37,684 nucleotides of DNA from the NCBI GenBank assembly GCA_002416285.1, contig DICM01000007.1, positions 1 to 37,684 on the forward strand. Direction: 5' to 3'. Position 1 is the stretch's first letter. Every line of letters starts with the position of its first letter. Shown here in pieces: positions 7,957 through 16,650 of the stretch. A program made the position numbers and the translations under genes. The DNA comes from Caryophanales bacterium UBA5026. GTDB taxonomy: Bacteria; Bacillota_I; Bacilli_A; RF39; UBA660. The notes under the pieces were generated by a model, which made no database searches, was not told the origin of the DNA, and worked only from the letters and a program-made list of their open reading frames with translations.

Positions 7957-8520
7957 ATGGAATTTAGAGTAAAAACAATCGAAAAGGATTTAAATTATTT
8001 AAAACAAATTTCAAAAGAAGTTGATTTTAAAGATAAAAATTACAAACAAGAAATCGAAATTTTAGCTGAATATAGTCGGACAAAGAAACTGTTAGCTATT
8101 GCCGCGATTCAACTTGGAATCCCAAAAAGAATGATATATATAAGAAATACCGATTTAAAAAATATTGGTGAGGAATCTATCGATGAATCGAGGATTCTTA
8201 TCAATCCTGTTATTATTTCAAGAAAAGGAAAAACCAAATATTGGGAAGCTTGTGCATCCTGTTTAGATAATATGGGACTTGTAACTAGACCATACGAAAT
8301 AGTTATCGAATATCAGGACATAGATGAAAACAAAAAGATAGAAATCTTTACAGGATTTGAAGCTACTGTTCTTTCTCATGAGTATGACCATTTAAATGGC
8401 ATTCTTCATATCGACATTGCCGAACAAATTTTAAATATGCCACAAGAAGAACGTAAAAAATTTAGAGAAAATCATCCTTATGAAATTATCTCAAAAGATT
8501 GTATCTTTGAAGAAGCTTAA
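7957..8520 (+). CDS. def: Peptide deformylase, divergent
   Basis: 187 residues. The metal-binding HEXDH helix is intact (LSHEYDHLNGILHID). The other two deformylase motifs are altered: the usual GxGLAAxQ reads LLAIAAIQLGIPKR and the usual EGCLS reads EACASCLD, keeping the metal-ligand Cys in EAC. The enzyme removes formyl groups from nascent proteins. The changes suggest either a lineage-specific form or a second paralogue with shifted specificity. A GAGGG ribosome site precedes ATG, a TATAAT lies near 7913-7918, and a strong terminator follows the stop at once, so it is a single-gene unit. Confidence 0.85.
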   Translation: MEFRVKTIEKDLNYLKQISKEVDFKDKNYKQEIEILAEYSRTKKLLAIAAIQLGIPKRMIYIRNTDLKNIGEESIDESRILINPVIISRKGKTKYWEACASCLDNMGLVTRPYEIVIEYQDIDENKKIEIFTGFEATVLSHEYDHLNGILHIDIAEQILNMPQEERKKFRENHPYEIISKDCIFEEA

Positions 8521-8548
8521 AAATCAAATGCAAGTTTGATTTTTTTTG
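8521..8548 (+). terminator. Intrinsic terminator of def
   Basis: AAATCAAA / TTTGATTT stem (8521-8528 and 8535-8542) with a 6-nt loop, followed by T-run; begins right after the def stop codon. Confidence 0.85.
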
Positions 8549-8576
8549 AATATTCCTTTTTCTTTAGGAAATACTA
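8547..8576 (+). promoter_or_regulatory. Sigma-G-like promoter for the ger operon
   Basis: TGAATA at 8547-8552, a 17-nt spacer, then AATACTA at 8570-8576. This fits the forespore sigma-G consensus (TGMATA, 17-18 nt, CATNHTA) at all but one position, and lies 18 nt before the gerKA start. Forespore expression is the known pattern for germinant receptors. Confidence 0.65.
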
Positions 8577-8594
8577 AGAAAAAGGAGTAATATT

Positions 8595-10061
8595 ATGGGA
8601 AAAATAGAGAAAGATATCGACCTAATTGAAAAGAAAATAAAAGAAGCTACTAATAATAATCCTGATTATATTTTTAAAAACATGGATTTTTTTAATTATG
8701 ATTTGAAGATTATTTTTTGTGAATCACTTAGTAGCCGCGATATTATAAACCGATTTGTATTAGAATTTCTAGAAGAAAAGAAAAATGACAAATTGAAAAT
8801 AAAAGATTTGCCAACATACCTAGAACAAAATCTTCCGGCACATAAAATAGTAAAAGTTGATGATTATTATGAATTACTTTATGATTTGTGCAGCGGATTT
8901 ACCGTTATTTTAGCTTCTGGATTTGATACTGCGATTGCAATTGAAACAAAGGGACTCCTAAATAGTACTGTTGCTGAAGCGAAAAATGAAACAGTATTAA
9001 AAGGACCCAACGATGCTTTTACAGAAAACTATCAGACTAATTTAGGTTTAATTAGAAGAAGACTCAAGAGTGAATTTCTATGGATTGAAGAAGAAACGGT
9101 CGGAAAATCCAGCAAAACAAAGGTTGCTATTATGTATATGTCCAATCTAGCAAGTGAGGACATTGTAAACAATATTAAACAGAAAATAAAAAATATCGAT
9201 ATCGATGCGGTTATTGATGGAAACTATGTTGTGGACACCATTAGTGGAAATACAAAGCATGTTTTTCCAACTTATCTATCGACAGAAAGACCTGATTTAG
9301 CAACAGTCAATTTACTAGAAGGAAAAATTATTTTACTAATTGAAAATTCTAGACTAGCTATTATTCTTCCAACCTTATTTATTGAACTATTCCAAAATCC
9401 AGAAGATTTATATCAAACTGCAACTAACGCAAATTATACAAGAATAGTACGTTATCTTGCTTTCGTAATTACTTTATTAACACCAGCTTTTTATGTCGCC
9501 GTCACTACCTACAACCACGAAACAATTCCATCTAATCTACTTGTCAATTTTGCAACGCAGCGAGATGGTGTTCCTCTTCCCACCATTTTAGAAGCAATTC
9601 TTATGCTCCTTACCTTTGATATTCTAAGAGAAACTGACGCAAGAATTCCAAGTATTATCGGAAGTTCTCTTTCAATTGTTGGAGCATTAGTATTAGGGGA
9701 TGCAGCCGTTACAGCAGGGATTGTCTCACCAATTATGGTAATCGTTATAGCCATCACATCGATTAGTGGTTTTATCTTAACTTATTTTGAAGTTATAAAT
9801 GGAATTCGTTGGTGGAGACTACTCTTCTTAATTGCTTCCGCTTTAGCCGGGATGATAGGAATTATAATTGTAGGTTTAATTTTCATCTTAGATTTGAGTA
9901 GTATGAAATCCTTAGGTGTTCCATATTTAACACCGGTAACTCCACTGATACCAAAAGATTTAATGGGAACTCTTCTAATAACCAAAAAGAGTAAATTTCA
10001 AAAAAGAAAAAGTTTTTTAACATCGAAGGATGTTAATAGAGGAAAGGAAATGGGACAATGA
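8595..10061 (+). CDS. gerKA: Spore germination receptor subunit A (GerA/GerKA family)
   Basis: 488 residues, the normal size for the family. An N-terminal soluble region of about 280 residues (FVLEFLEEKKND, GLLNSTVAEAKNE, LGLIRRRLKSE) precedes a membrane region with about five helices containing the family signature TPAFYVAVTTYNHETIP and RDGVPLPTILEAILM. The ribosome site is AAAGGAG. First gene of an A-C-B operon, the gene order of gerK loci. In the spore inner membrane the A, B and C subunits form the nutrient-germinant receptor; A is thought to form the ion channel oligomer. Confidence 0.93.
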   Translation: MGKIEKDIDLIEKKIKEATNNNPDYIFKNMDFFNYDLKIIFCESLSSRDIINRFVLEFLEEKKNDKLKIKDLPTYLEQNLPAHKIVKVDDYYELLYDLCSGFTVILASGFDTAIAIETKGLLNSTVAEAKNETVLKGPNDAFTENYQTNLGLIRRRLKSEFLWIEEETVGKSSKTKVAIMYMSNLASEDIVNNIKQKIKNIDIDAVIDGNYVVDTISGNTKHVFPTYLSTERPDLATVNLLEGKIILLIENSRLAIILPTLFIELFQNPEDLYQTATNANYTRIVRYLAFVITLLTPAFYVAVTTYNHETIPSNLLVNFATQRDGVPLPTILEAILMLLTFDILRETDARIPSIIGSSLSIVGALVLGDAAVTAGIVSPIMVIVIAITSISGFILTYFEVINGIRWWRLLFLIASALAGMIGIIIVGLIFILDLSSMKSLGVPYLTPVTPLIPKDLMGTLLITKKSKFQKRKSFLTSKDVNRGKEMGQ

Positions 10062-11275
10062 AAAAAAAGAAATTTTTCAAATTCCGTTATTTAATCGTAC
10101 TTCTCTCTATTTTTCTTTTAAGTGGGTGTTGGAACTACCGAGAATTAAATGATATGTCAATTGCTGGAAGTATCGGAATAGACTACGACGTTGAAAACAA
10201 CTTATTTGATGTTTCGGTGCAGGTATTTAAAGCAAAAAAGAGCGGCAGTGATACTGCAGGGAGCTCCAGTGATGAAAGCCCAGTAGTATTATACGAAGAA
10301 AAAGGAAAGACCGTCCATGAAGCATTACGAAATGCAGTAAAAGAAGCTCCAAAAAAACTTTATATAGGACATCTAGATTTAATTGTCTTTGGCGAAGATT
10401 TAGCAAAAACTCATTTTTTTGAAAGTCTAGATTTTCTTTTTCGAGATGTAGAGTCCAGAAAAGATTTTAATATTATTCTTGCAAAAGGAGGAACTGCAAA
10501 AGACGTATTAAAAGTATTAACTCCTCTAGAAACAAATCCATCAACTAGTATGATGCAGACACTTATTGCAAATAGTACTTTTAAAGGTACTGCTCCAACA
10601 GTTTCCTTTGATGAAGCATTAGCCTATATATATAATGAAGGGATAGAACTGACCTTACCAACAGTTGAAATCGTAGGAGATACGAAAAAAAGTGACGAAG
10701 CAGATAGTATAGCAAAAATAGATCCTAAAACGGCTCTTGTATTTAACAGTGTCGCTGTTTTTAAAAATAATAAATTAATTGGATATTTAAATGAGGAAGA
10801 AAGCTTAGGTTTTAGTATTATTACTGGACAAATCGGTAGTAGCGTTATTCCATTTCCATGTGATGACTCAGGAAATTATGCATCCTTTGAAATCATAAAG
10901 ATGAAATCTGGTGGGACAGTAAAAAAAGATGGAGATCAAATAAAGAGTGAGATTGCTATCTCAGCTAAAGCGAGTCTATCCGAAATCAATTGTGCTATTG
11001 ATTTAACAGATGATAAAGAATATAAACGAATAGAAGAAATGGCCAACAAAGCAACAGAACAGATTGTTCAAAAAGCATTGAATAAGGTTATGAAAGAATA
11101 TAAAAGTGATATTTTTGGATTTTGTGATCAATTATTTCGAACAGAATATCAATATTGGAAAACAATAAAACCCGATTGGGATTCTAAATTTCCAGAGATA
11201 GAAACCTCAATAAAGACTAAAATCACACTGTTTACAAAAGGATCTACAACAACTTCTACTACTAAAGGAGGTTAG
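10058..11275 (+). CDS. gerKC: Spore germination receptor lipoprotein subunit C (GerAC/GerKC family)
   Basis: 405 residues. Positively charged N-terminus, hydrophobic segment and lipobox LLSGC (Cys near residue 24) followed by WNYREL, the family's hallmark after the lipid-modified Cys. The rest is the Ger(x)C fold (SIAGSIGIDYD near 35; TEQIVQKALNKVMKEYKSDIFGFCDQLFRTEYQYWK near the end). The start overlaps the gerKA stop (ATGA), so it is coupled. It is anchored to the outer face of the spore inner membrane. A Thr/Ser-rich tail (STTTSTTKGG) ends the protein. Confidence 0.93.
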   Translation: MKKKKFFKFRYLIVLLSIFLLSGCWNYRELNDMSIAGSIGIDYDVENNLFDVSVQVFKAKKSGSDTAGSSSDESPVVLYEEKGKTVHEALRNAVKEAPKKLYIGHLDLIVFGEDLAKTHFFESLDFLFRDVESRKDFNIILAKGGTAKDVLKVLTPLETNPSTSMMQTLIANSTFKGTAPTVSFDEALAYIYNEGIELTLPTVEIVGDTKKSDEADSIAKIDPKTALVFNSVAVFKNNKLIGYLNEEESLGFSIITGQIGSSVIPFPCDDSGNYASFEIIKMKSGGTVKKDGDQIKSEIAISAKASLSEINCAIDLTDDKEYKRIEEMANKATEQIVQKALNKVMKEYKSDIFGFCDQLFRTEYQYWKTIKPDWDSKFPEIETSIKTKITLFTKGSTTTSTTKGG

Positions 11276-11276
11276 T

Positions 11277-12386
11277 ATGTTTAAAAATAATAATAAAATT
11301 GGCAACTTTGAACTATTTGCGATAGGGGCCATGATTGGAAATGCGCTCTTTGTAGGAATGGGAAATATTATAATAGTTTTAACTTCTCAACGTGATACCT
11401 GGATTGTAGGACTTTTATCAATTGTAATTGGATTAATTCCAATTGGGTTATTATGTAAGATTATGAATTATCAGCCCGATCTAAATTTAATAGAAAAAGT
11501 AAAATACTTATTTGGTAAAAAACTAGGTTTTATTATCAATTTAATAATCGTTTTATTAATATTTGGAATATTGTTGATTGATATAGGTGGATTAAGTATC
11601 TTCGCCAGTACCAAGTACCTAACAGAAACGCCAATGAGCTTTATTGTAATACTATTTTTAATTCCTATTGTTTTTTCTTATCACAAAGGAATAGAAGCGA
11701 TTGGGAGAACGACACTGTTTTTGTTTTATATAGGAATTGCCTGTCATTTTCTCATTACTACCTCACTATTTGAATTTGTTGATTTAAAAAATATAAAACC
11801 AATATTAATGGATGGATGGATGCCAGTAATAAATGGTGTAATTAAATTTCTAACCTACTCTGTTATTCCATATATATCAATTTTAATTATTCCAAAAAGC
11901 AATATTAAAAATAACAAGCATAGTACTCTTGTACTTATTTCTGGTTATCTTGTTACTTCCATTATTATGACAATTGTCCTTTTTATGGATATGAGTACTG
12001 TTGGTTATGTGATTGCCTCTATGTATCGATATCCTGAATATTTCATTATGAAAAAAGTTCATATTGTAAATTCATTTGATAATATTGAAAATGTATTTTC
12101 TGTGGTATGGATCTATAACATGGTTGTATGTGCAATGATGGGATTTTACTATATTAATGAATTTATTTTCAGTTTTATGAAAAAAGACAACGAAAAGAAA
12201 AAAAACATTATTACATTAATAATTGCTGTTATTATACTTTTTATAGTCTGTCATTTATATCCAAACGTTACTGTTGAAAATACATTTATGGACAAGACTT
12301 ATCCTCTTCTTTTTGGAATTCCAGCGATTACAGTTGTAGTCATCATCGTGATGATGACATTCTTTAAAAAGAAAAAAAGCAATTAA
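11277..12386 (+). CDS. gerKB: Spore germination receptor permease subunit B (GerAB/GerKB family)
   Basis: 369 residues with about ten membrane helices, APC-superfamily fold. The family's N-terminal pattern is visible (NFELFAIGAMIGNALFVGMG). It is probably the germinant-binding subunit: B. subtilis GerAB is known to bind amino acid. A consensus AAAGGAGG site lies at the end of gerKC, two bases before this start. The stop codon overlaps the stop of the convergent regulator gene, and a shared hairpin ends both operons. Confidence 0.92.
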   Translation: MFKNNNKIGNFELFAIGAMIGNALFVGMGNIIIVLTSQRDTWIVGLLSIVIGLIPIGLLCKIMNYQPDLNLIEKVKYLFGKKLGFIINLIIVLLIFGILLIDIGGLSIFASTKYLTETPMSFIVILFLIPIVFSYHKGIEAIGRTTLFLFYIGIACHFLITTSLFEFVDLKNIKPILMDGWMPVINGVIKFLTYSVIPYISILIIPKSNIKNNKHSTLVLISGYLVTSIIMTIVLFMDMSTVGYVIASMYRYPEYFIMKKVHIVNSFDNIENVFSVVWIYNMVVCAMMGFYYINEFIFSFMKKDNEKKKNIITLIIAVIILFIVCHLYPNVTVENTFMDKTYPLLFGIPAITVVVIIVMMTFFKKKKSN

Positions 12387-12398
12387 TTTGCTTTTTTT
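12372..12398. terminator. Bidirectional terminator covering two stop codons
   Basis: AAAAAAAGCAA (12372-12382) pairs with TTGCTTTTTTT (12388-12398) across a 5-nt loop that itself contains the overlapping stop codons of gerKB (+) and the suf-operon regulator (-). A-run and T-run flank it, so it can work in both directions. Confidence 0.8.
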
Positions 12399-12838
12399 CT
12401 TTGAGAACAATCACAAAGGATACTTATGTTATTACAAATACAGTAATCATCTTCCTTTTCTGGTTCCTCTCCTAAAATATTATCAACATAGTTTTCTAAT
12501 TTTGATATCGTATAACAAGAAACAACATTCTTTAAATTCTCTGCATCCCTCTTTGCTAAATCAGGATCGATTTTCAAAATTTCTGTAAAAAATCTTTGAA
12601 GGACATTATCTCTTCGTATAATATTTTTCGCATATCTTCTTCCATAATCAGTTAATGTAATTCCATCATTATCGTAAAGAATTAATTTTAATTCATGCAA
12701 TGTTTTTAAAGCCCTTACAACACTTGGTTTACTGTAATTTAAATATTCCGCAATTCCAGTTACTGTGATTCTGTTTTTTAACGATATATAATAGATTGCT
12801 CTTAAATATTCAATTTGTGAAGGTGTTAAATTTATCAT
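12383..12838 (-). CDS. DtxR/MntR-fold regulator with Cys-rich tail, last gene of suf operon
   Basis: 151 residues. Residues 1-75 match the DtxR/MntR winged helix (TPSQIEYLRAIYYIS, ITVTGIAEYLNYSKPSVVRALKTLHELKLI, ITLTDYGRRYAKNIIRRDNVLQRFF). In the dimer/metal region the usual ligands are missing: the expected H-R pair reads D-N, the AHEEAxxLEH helix reads AKRDAENLKN, and SDE reads SCY. Instead there are five cysteines: VVSC near 108 and CIC...CDC at about 134-146. The start overlaps the sufB stop (ATGA). I infer a repressor that senses Fe-S status or iron by Cys ligands rather than Mn/Fe through His/Glu. No SH3-like C-terminal domain. Confidence 0.8.
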   Translation of the reverse strand: MINLTPSQIEYLRAIYYISLKNRITVTGIAEYLNYSKPSVVRALKTLHELKLILYDNDGITLTDYGRRYAKNIIRRDNVLQRFFTEILKIDPDLAKRDAENLKNVVSCYTISKLENYVDNILGEEPEKEDDYCICNNISILCDCSQRKKAN

Positions 12839-14229
12839 CCTACTGATCCTTCCATTTCCATTTTTAACAATTGATTCAATTCAATCGCATATTCCATGGG
12901 TAGTTCTCTGGTAAATGGTTCAATAAATCCCATAATAATCATTTCGTTAGCCTGCTCTTCACTAATTCCTCTACTTCTAATATAGTAAAGTAATTCTTCA
13001 GAAATTTTTGACACCTTAGCTTCATGTTGGAATGTGGAAGTTCCATTTTTAATAATATTGATCGGAATCGTATCGGATTTTGATAATTCATCTAAAATCA
13101 ATGTATCACATTCTACATTTGTTTTCGCATTGATAGCTTTTTCATCGTGATAAATAAGGCCTCGATAAATTGAATTCCCACCATTTTTAGAGATCGACTT
13201 GGAAATAATATTAGAAGAAGTATTTTTCCCTAAATGAATCATTTTAGAGCCTGCATCTTGAATTTGATCTTTACTAGATACAGCGATAGAAATAGTGGTT
13301 CCAACTGAATTATCACCTTTTAAAATAATAGCCGGATACTTCATATTTACTTTTGAACCTAAATTACCATCAATCCATTCCATAATCGCTCCCTCTTCAC
13401 AAATAGCTCGCTTAGTTACTAAATTATAAACATTGCTAGACCAATTTTGAATTGCTGTATAGCGACATCTCGCATGTGTTCCAACAAAGATTTCAACGAC
13501 TGCAGCATGTAGGGAATTACTAGAATAAGATGGCGCAGTACAACCTTCAATATAAGTTACATCTGCATCCTCTTCAACAATAATTAAAGTTCGCTCAAAT
13601 TGTCCCATCTTATCAGAGTTCAAACGAAAATAAGAATGCAATGGCTTTTCTAGTTTTACTCCTTTTGGAATATAAATAAATGATCCACCTGAAAATACTG
13701 AACAATTTAAAGCAGCATATTTATTATCATCATTTTTTACTAACGTGCCAAAATATTTTCGATATAATTCAGGATACTCTTTAATGGCAGTATCTGTATC
13801 TGTAAAAATTACACCCTTCTCCTTAAGTTCTTTTTCCAAACTGTGATAAACTACTTCTGATTCATATTGAGTTGCAATTCCGCCTAAAAATTTTTCCTCT
13901 GCTTCAATAACACCCAACCTATCAAATGTATTTTTTATTTTAGTTGGAACATTCTCCCATTGATCACTAGTCTTATCACTAGCTTTAACAAAATAATGAA
14001 TATCATCAAAATTAATATCTTCTAAACTAGGACCAAAGTTTGGATTTTCTAATTTTAAAAACTTTTGATAAGAATCCAATCGGTAATCGAGTAACCATTT
14101 TGGTTCTTTTTTTAATTCGGATATTTTACGGATTTTATTTTCATCTAAACCTTTTGAAAATTTAATAATACTAATATCTCCATCATTAAATCCGTACTTA
14201 TACTCTTCATTATTCATAGTGATATTCAC
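12835..14229 (-). CDS. sufB: Fe-S cluster assembly scaffold SufB
   Basis: 464 residues, normal length. Family features include the conserved N-terminal region (GLDENKIRKISELKKEPKWLLDYRLDSY), the beta-helix core (FSGGSFIYIPKGVKLEKPL, YIEGCTAP) and the C-terminal part (LIYHDEKAINAKTNVECDTLIL, YYIRSRGISEEQANEMIIMGF). SufB with SufC and SufD forms the SufBC2D scaffold on which clusters are built. It overlaps sufU by 20 nt at its start and the regulator by 4 nt at its end. Confidence 0.95.
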   Translation of the reverse strand: MNITMNNEEYKYGFNDGDISIIKFSKGLDENKIRKISELKKEPKWLLDYRLDSYQKFLKLENPNFGPSLEDINFDDIHYFVKASDKTSDQWENVPTKIKNTFDRLGVIEAEEKFLGGIATQYESEVVYHSLEKELKEKGVIFTDTDTAIKEYPELYRKYFGTLVKNDDNKYAALNCSVFSGGSFIYIPKGVKLEKPLHSYFRLNSDKMGQFERTLIIVEEDADVTYIEGCTAPSYSSNSLHAAVVEIFVGTHARCRYTAIQNWSSNVYNLVTKRAICEEGAIMEWIDGNLGSKVNMKYPAIILKGDNSVGTTISIAVSSKDQIQDAGSKMIHLGKNTSSNIISKSISKNGGNSIYRGLIYHDEKAINAKTNVECDTLILDELSKSDTIPINIIKNGTSTFQHEAKVSKISEELLYYIRSRGISEEQANEMIIMGFIEPFTRELPMEYAIELNQLLKMEMEGSVG

Positions 14230-14647
14230 CTTCTTCTATTGCTTCTTTAATTGCTTTATAACCTAATATCGCACATTTAATGCGAGTTGGAACATCAGCA
14301 ACTCCTTTTAGACAAATTGCTTCTCCAAGTATTTCCTCATCGAATGTTTGTCCCATAACCATATTATTAAAATTAGAAATAATATAATTTGTCTCTTCTA
14401 TTGTTTTTCCCATTAATAGCTCACTCATAATAGATGCACTTGCAGAACAGATAGAACACCCTGAAACATCATAAGTAATATCTTCTATTTTATTATCCCT
14501 TGTTTTAATATAAACGGTAATAATATCTCCGCAACTTGGATTCTTTAATGTTTGATATTGATATCCAGTATGCTCTTTTCCTTTATTTCTAGGATTTTCT
14601 ACATGATCTAAAATCATTGCTTTAAACATATCATTTGAATAAAACAT
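14210..14647 (-). CDS. sufU: SufU, zinc-dependent sulfur acceptor
   Basis: 145 residues. The IscU-like fold with three conserved Cys (NPSCGD, GCSICSASAS and RIKCAILGYKA) and the SufU-specific insertion between the second and third Cys (SNFNNMVMGQTFDEEI). In Gram-positive bacteria SufU takes persulfide sulfur from SufS through a Zn/Cys swap. It overlaps sufS by 17 nt and sufB by 20 nt, within one operon. Confidence 0.94.
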   Translation of the reverse strand: MFYSNDMFKAMILDHVENPRNKGKEHTGYQYQTLKNPSCGDIITVYIKTRDNKIEDITYDVSGCSICSASASIMSELLMGKTIEETNYIISNFNNMVMGQTFDEEILGEAICLKGVADVPTRIKCAILGYKAIKEAIEEGEYHYE

Positions 14648-15833
14648 TGAGATAATCCCCTACTTCCTTTAATGCCCCAACAAGTTGATTGCATTCTTCT
14701 TTGGTATTATAGAATGCTAGACTAACTCTTATGGTTGAAGCTACACCCAAATATTCCATTAATGGTGATGCACAATGATGCCCGGCTCTAATTATAATTT
14801 TTTTACTATCTAAATGAGATGCGACATCATGAGAATGAATACCTTTGATATTAAAAGTAATTAAATTGCTATCTACGATATCACGGTTGTAAATTTGAAT
14901 ATCTTTTATTTCTTGTGTTAATCGCTCAATTAAATAATGTCTTATCTGTTTTACATGTTCATTCATTTTGGAATAACCTATTGACTGAATGTAATCAATT
15001 GCTTTACCAAGTCCTAAAACCTCAGCAATCATCATTGTTCCTGCTTCAAAACAATAAGGAGGCTTTTTAAATGTAGTCTTATTCAAAGTAACAACATCAA
15101 TCATTTCACCACCATACTCTGCTGGTTCCATGTTTTCTAGAATACTATATTTCCCATAAAGTACTCCTACTCCAGTTGGTCCATAAATTTTATGACCAGA
15201 AAAAGCATAAAAATCTATGTCCAAATCTTTTACATCTACTTGTTCATGTACAATTCCTTGCGCACCATCGACAACAAAATAAGCGTTATATTGATGTACT
15301 ATAGTAGCAATGTCTTTTAACGGGTTAATTCCACCAAAGACATTTGAAATATGATTGAGTGCAACAATTTTAGTATTAAAATTTATTTTACTTTTTAAAT
15401 CATCCAAATCAACTGTTCCATCACGGTACGTTTTCACTAAAATTAACTTTGCTTTTTTTCGCATACAAAGTTGTTGCCATGGTATAAAATTGGCATGATG
15501 TTCATGAATCGATACAATTATTTCGTCATCCTCTAAAATTGCTGATTCAAAGAATCTAGCAACTAAATTAAGTCCAGAAGTAGTTCCTCTTGTAAAAATA
15601 ATTTCATTAGCATTTGCATTCATAAATTTCGCAATTTTATTTCTTGTCTGCTCATATTTATTGGTAACCATATACCCTAGAGAATCTACTCCACGATTCG
15701 TGTTTACACTATATTTCTCATAATACTCATTGCTAGCATCAATGACGATCTGTGGCTTTAATGCAGTTGAAGCACTATTGAAGTAAATATAACCCTGTTT
15801 TAGCATGGGGAAATCTTTACGATACTCATTCAT
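14631..15833 (-). CDS. sufS: Cysteine desulfurase SufS
   Basis: 400 residues, class V aminotransferase fold. The PLP lysine is in FYAFSGHKIYGPTGVGVLYG; the H-bonding HxHHAN region is SIHEHHANFIPW; the catalytic Cys loop is RAGHHCASPLMEYL. It converts cysteine to alanine and passes persulfide to SufU. Starts 7 nt inside the sufD 3' end and overlaps sufU downstream. Confidence 0.95.
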   Translation of the reverse strand: MNEYRKDFPMLKQGYIYFNSASTALKPQIVIDASNEYYEKYSVNTNRGVDSLGYMVTNKYEQTRNKIAKFMNANANEIIFTRGTTSGLNLVARFFESAILEDDEIIVSIHEHHANFIPWQQLCMRKKAKLILVKTYRDGTVDLDDLKSKINFNTKIVALNHISNVFGGINPLKDIATIVHQYNAYFVVDGAQGIVHEQVDVKDLDIDFYAFSGHKIYGPTGVGVLYGKYSILENMEPAEYGGEMIDVVTLNKTTFKKPPYCFEAGTMMIAEVLGLGKAIDYIQSIGYSKMNEHVKQIRHYLIERLTQEIKDIQIYNRDIVDSNLITFNIKGIHSHDVASHLDSKKIIIRAGHHCASPLMEYLGVASTIRVSLAFYNTKEECNQLVGALKEVGDYLNVLFK

Positions 15834-16650
15834 GATTCATCTTCCCTTCTAGTAGTTTTTCAATTTTTTCAAGCATATATTTAGGAACGATCTCAAGTAG
15901 GAATCCAAATGTGATTAATTTTAAAGAATCTTGAACTGTTAACCCTCTACTTTGTAAGTAGTATAAATCGTTTTTACTAATTTTTGAGACAGTTGCCCCA
16001 TGTCCAGCCATAACGTCATATTCATCAATTAACAAGATAGGGTTAACATGAGAAATAGATTCATCACTCAAATTAATAATTTTACTTTTTTGATAAGCAC
16101 TTGATTTAGATGAACTCTTTTTAATGAAACTCTCAACATCAAAAGTGCATTTTGCTTTATCATTTAAAACAGCTCTTTTATTGATATTAGAATCTGTACT
16201 CGGTACTAAATGGTTTACAGATATCTTATGGGAATGATCTTCACTCCCTTTCGCATACATTCCCACACTATATTCAAACATGGCACGATATCCCAGTAAA
16301 TCCGCTTTAAAATCTGTATTACTCTTTTCATTTGCAAAGAAATCATAAGTCTCCAAATAAGCATTCTCTTTAAGAAACACATTCGTTTTTATATCTAAAG
16401 CTCTATTAATTACATAATATCCAACATTACTATTGGAATCTATATAAAGCTCAATCTTATTTTTTTGTCCTAATAATTCTACTTCTAATATAATATCTGT
16501 ATTTGCAAAAACATTAATTTTAGTATCACTTTTTAATGTTAGAGTATAAATTCCTGATTTCTTTATCTCAATTGTTTCGGATGGTTTTAGTTCTACTTTT
16601 GAATATCTGCTACTTAAATTTTCAAGAATTTCAGACTTCATCATATCCAA
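15826..16650 (-). CDS. sufD: Fe-S assembly protein SufD
   Basis: 274 residues, shorter than typical SufD (about 400), lacking much of the N-terminal helical part; the C-terminal beta-helix is kept (YRAMFEYSVGMYAKGSEDHSHKISVNHLVPSTDSNINKRAVLND, then HVNPILLIDEYDVMAGHGATVSKIS and YYLQSRGLTVQDSLKLITFGFL). The His in AGHGA is the conserved SufD residue. It partners SufB in the scaffold. Overlaps sufC (20 nt) and sufS (8 nt). Short SufD proteins are known in compact Firmicutes genomes. Confidence 0.9.
   Translation of the reverse strand: MDMMKSEILENLSSRYSKVELKPSETIEIKKSGIYTLTLKSDTKINVFANTDIILEVELLGQKNKIELYIDSNSNVGYYVINRALDIKTNVFLKENAYLETYDFFANEKSNTDFKADLLGYRAMFEYSVGMYAKGSEDHSHKISVNHLVPSTDSNINKRAVLNDKAKCTFDVESFIKKSSSKSSAYQKSKIINLSDESISHVNPILLIDEYDVMAGHGATVSKISKNDLYYLQSRGLTVQDSLKLITFGFLLEIVPKYMLEKIEKLLEGKMNHE

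Noticed and set aside
9509..9985. Minus-strand frames inside gerKA
   Set aside because: Shadows of the membrane region; no coding signals.
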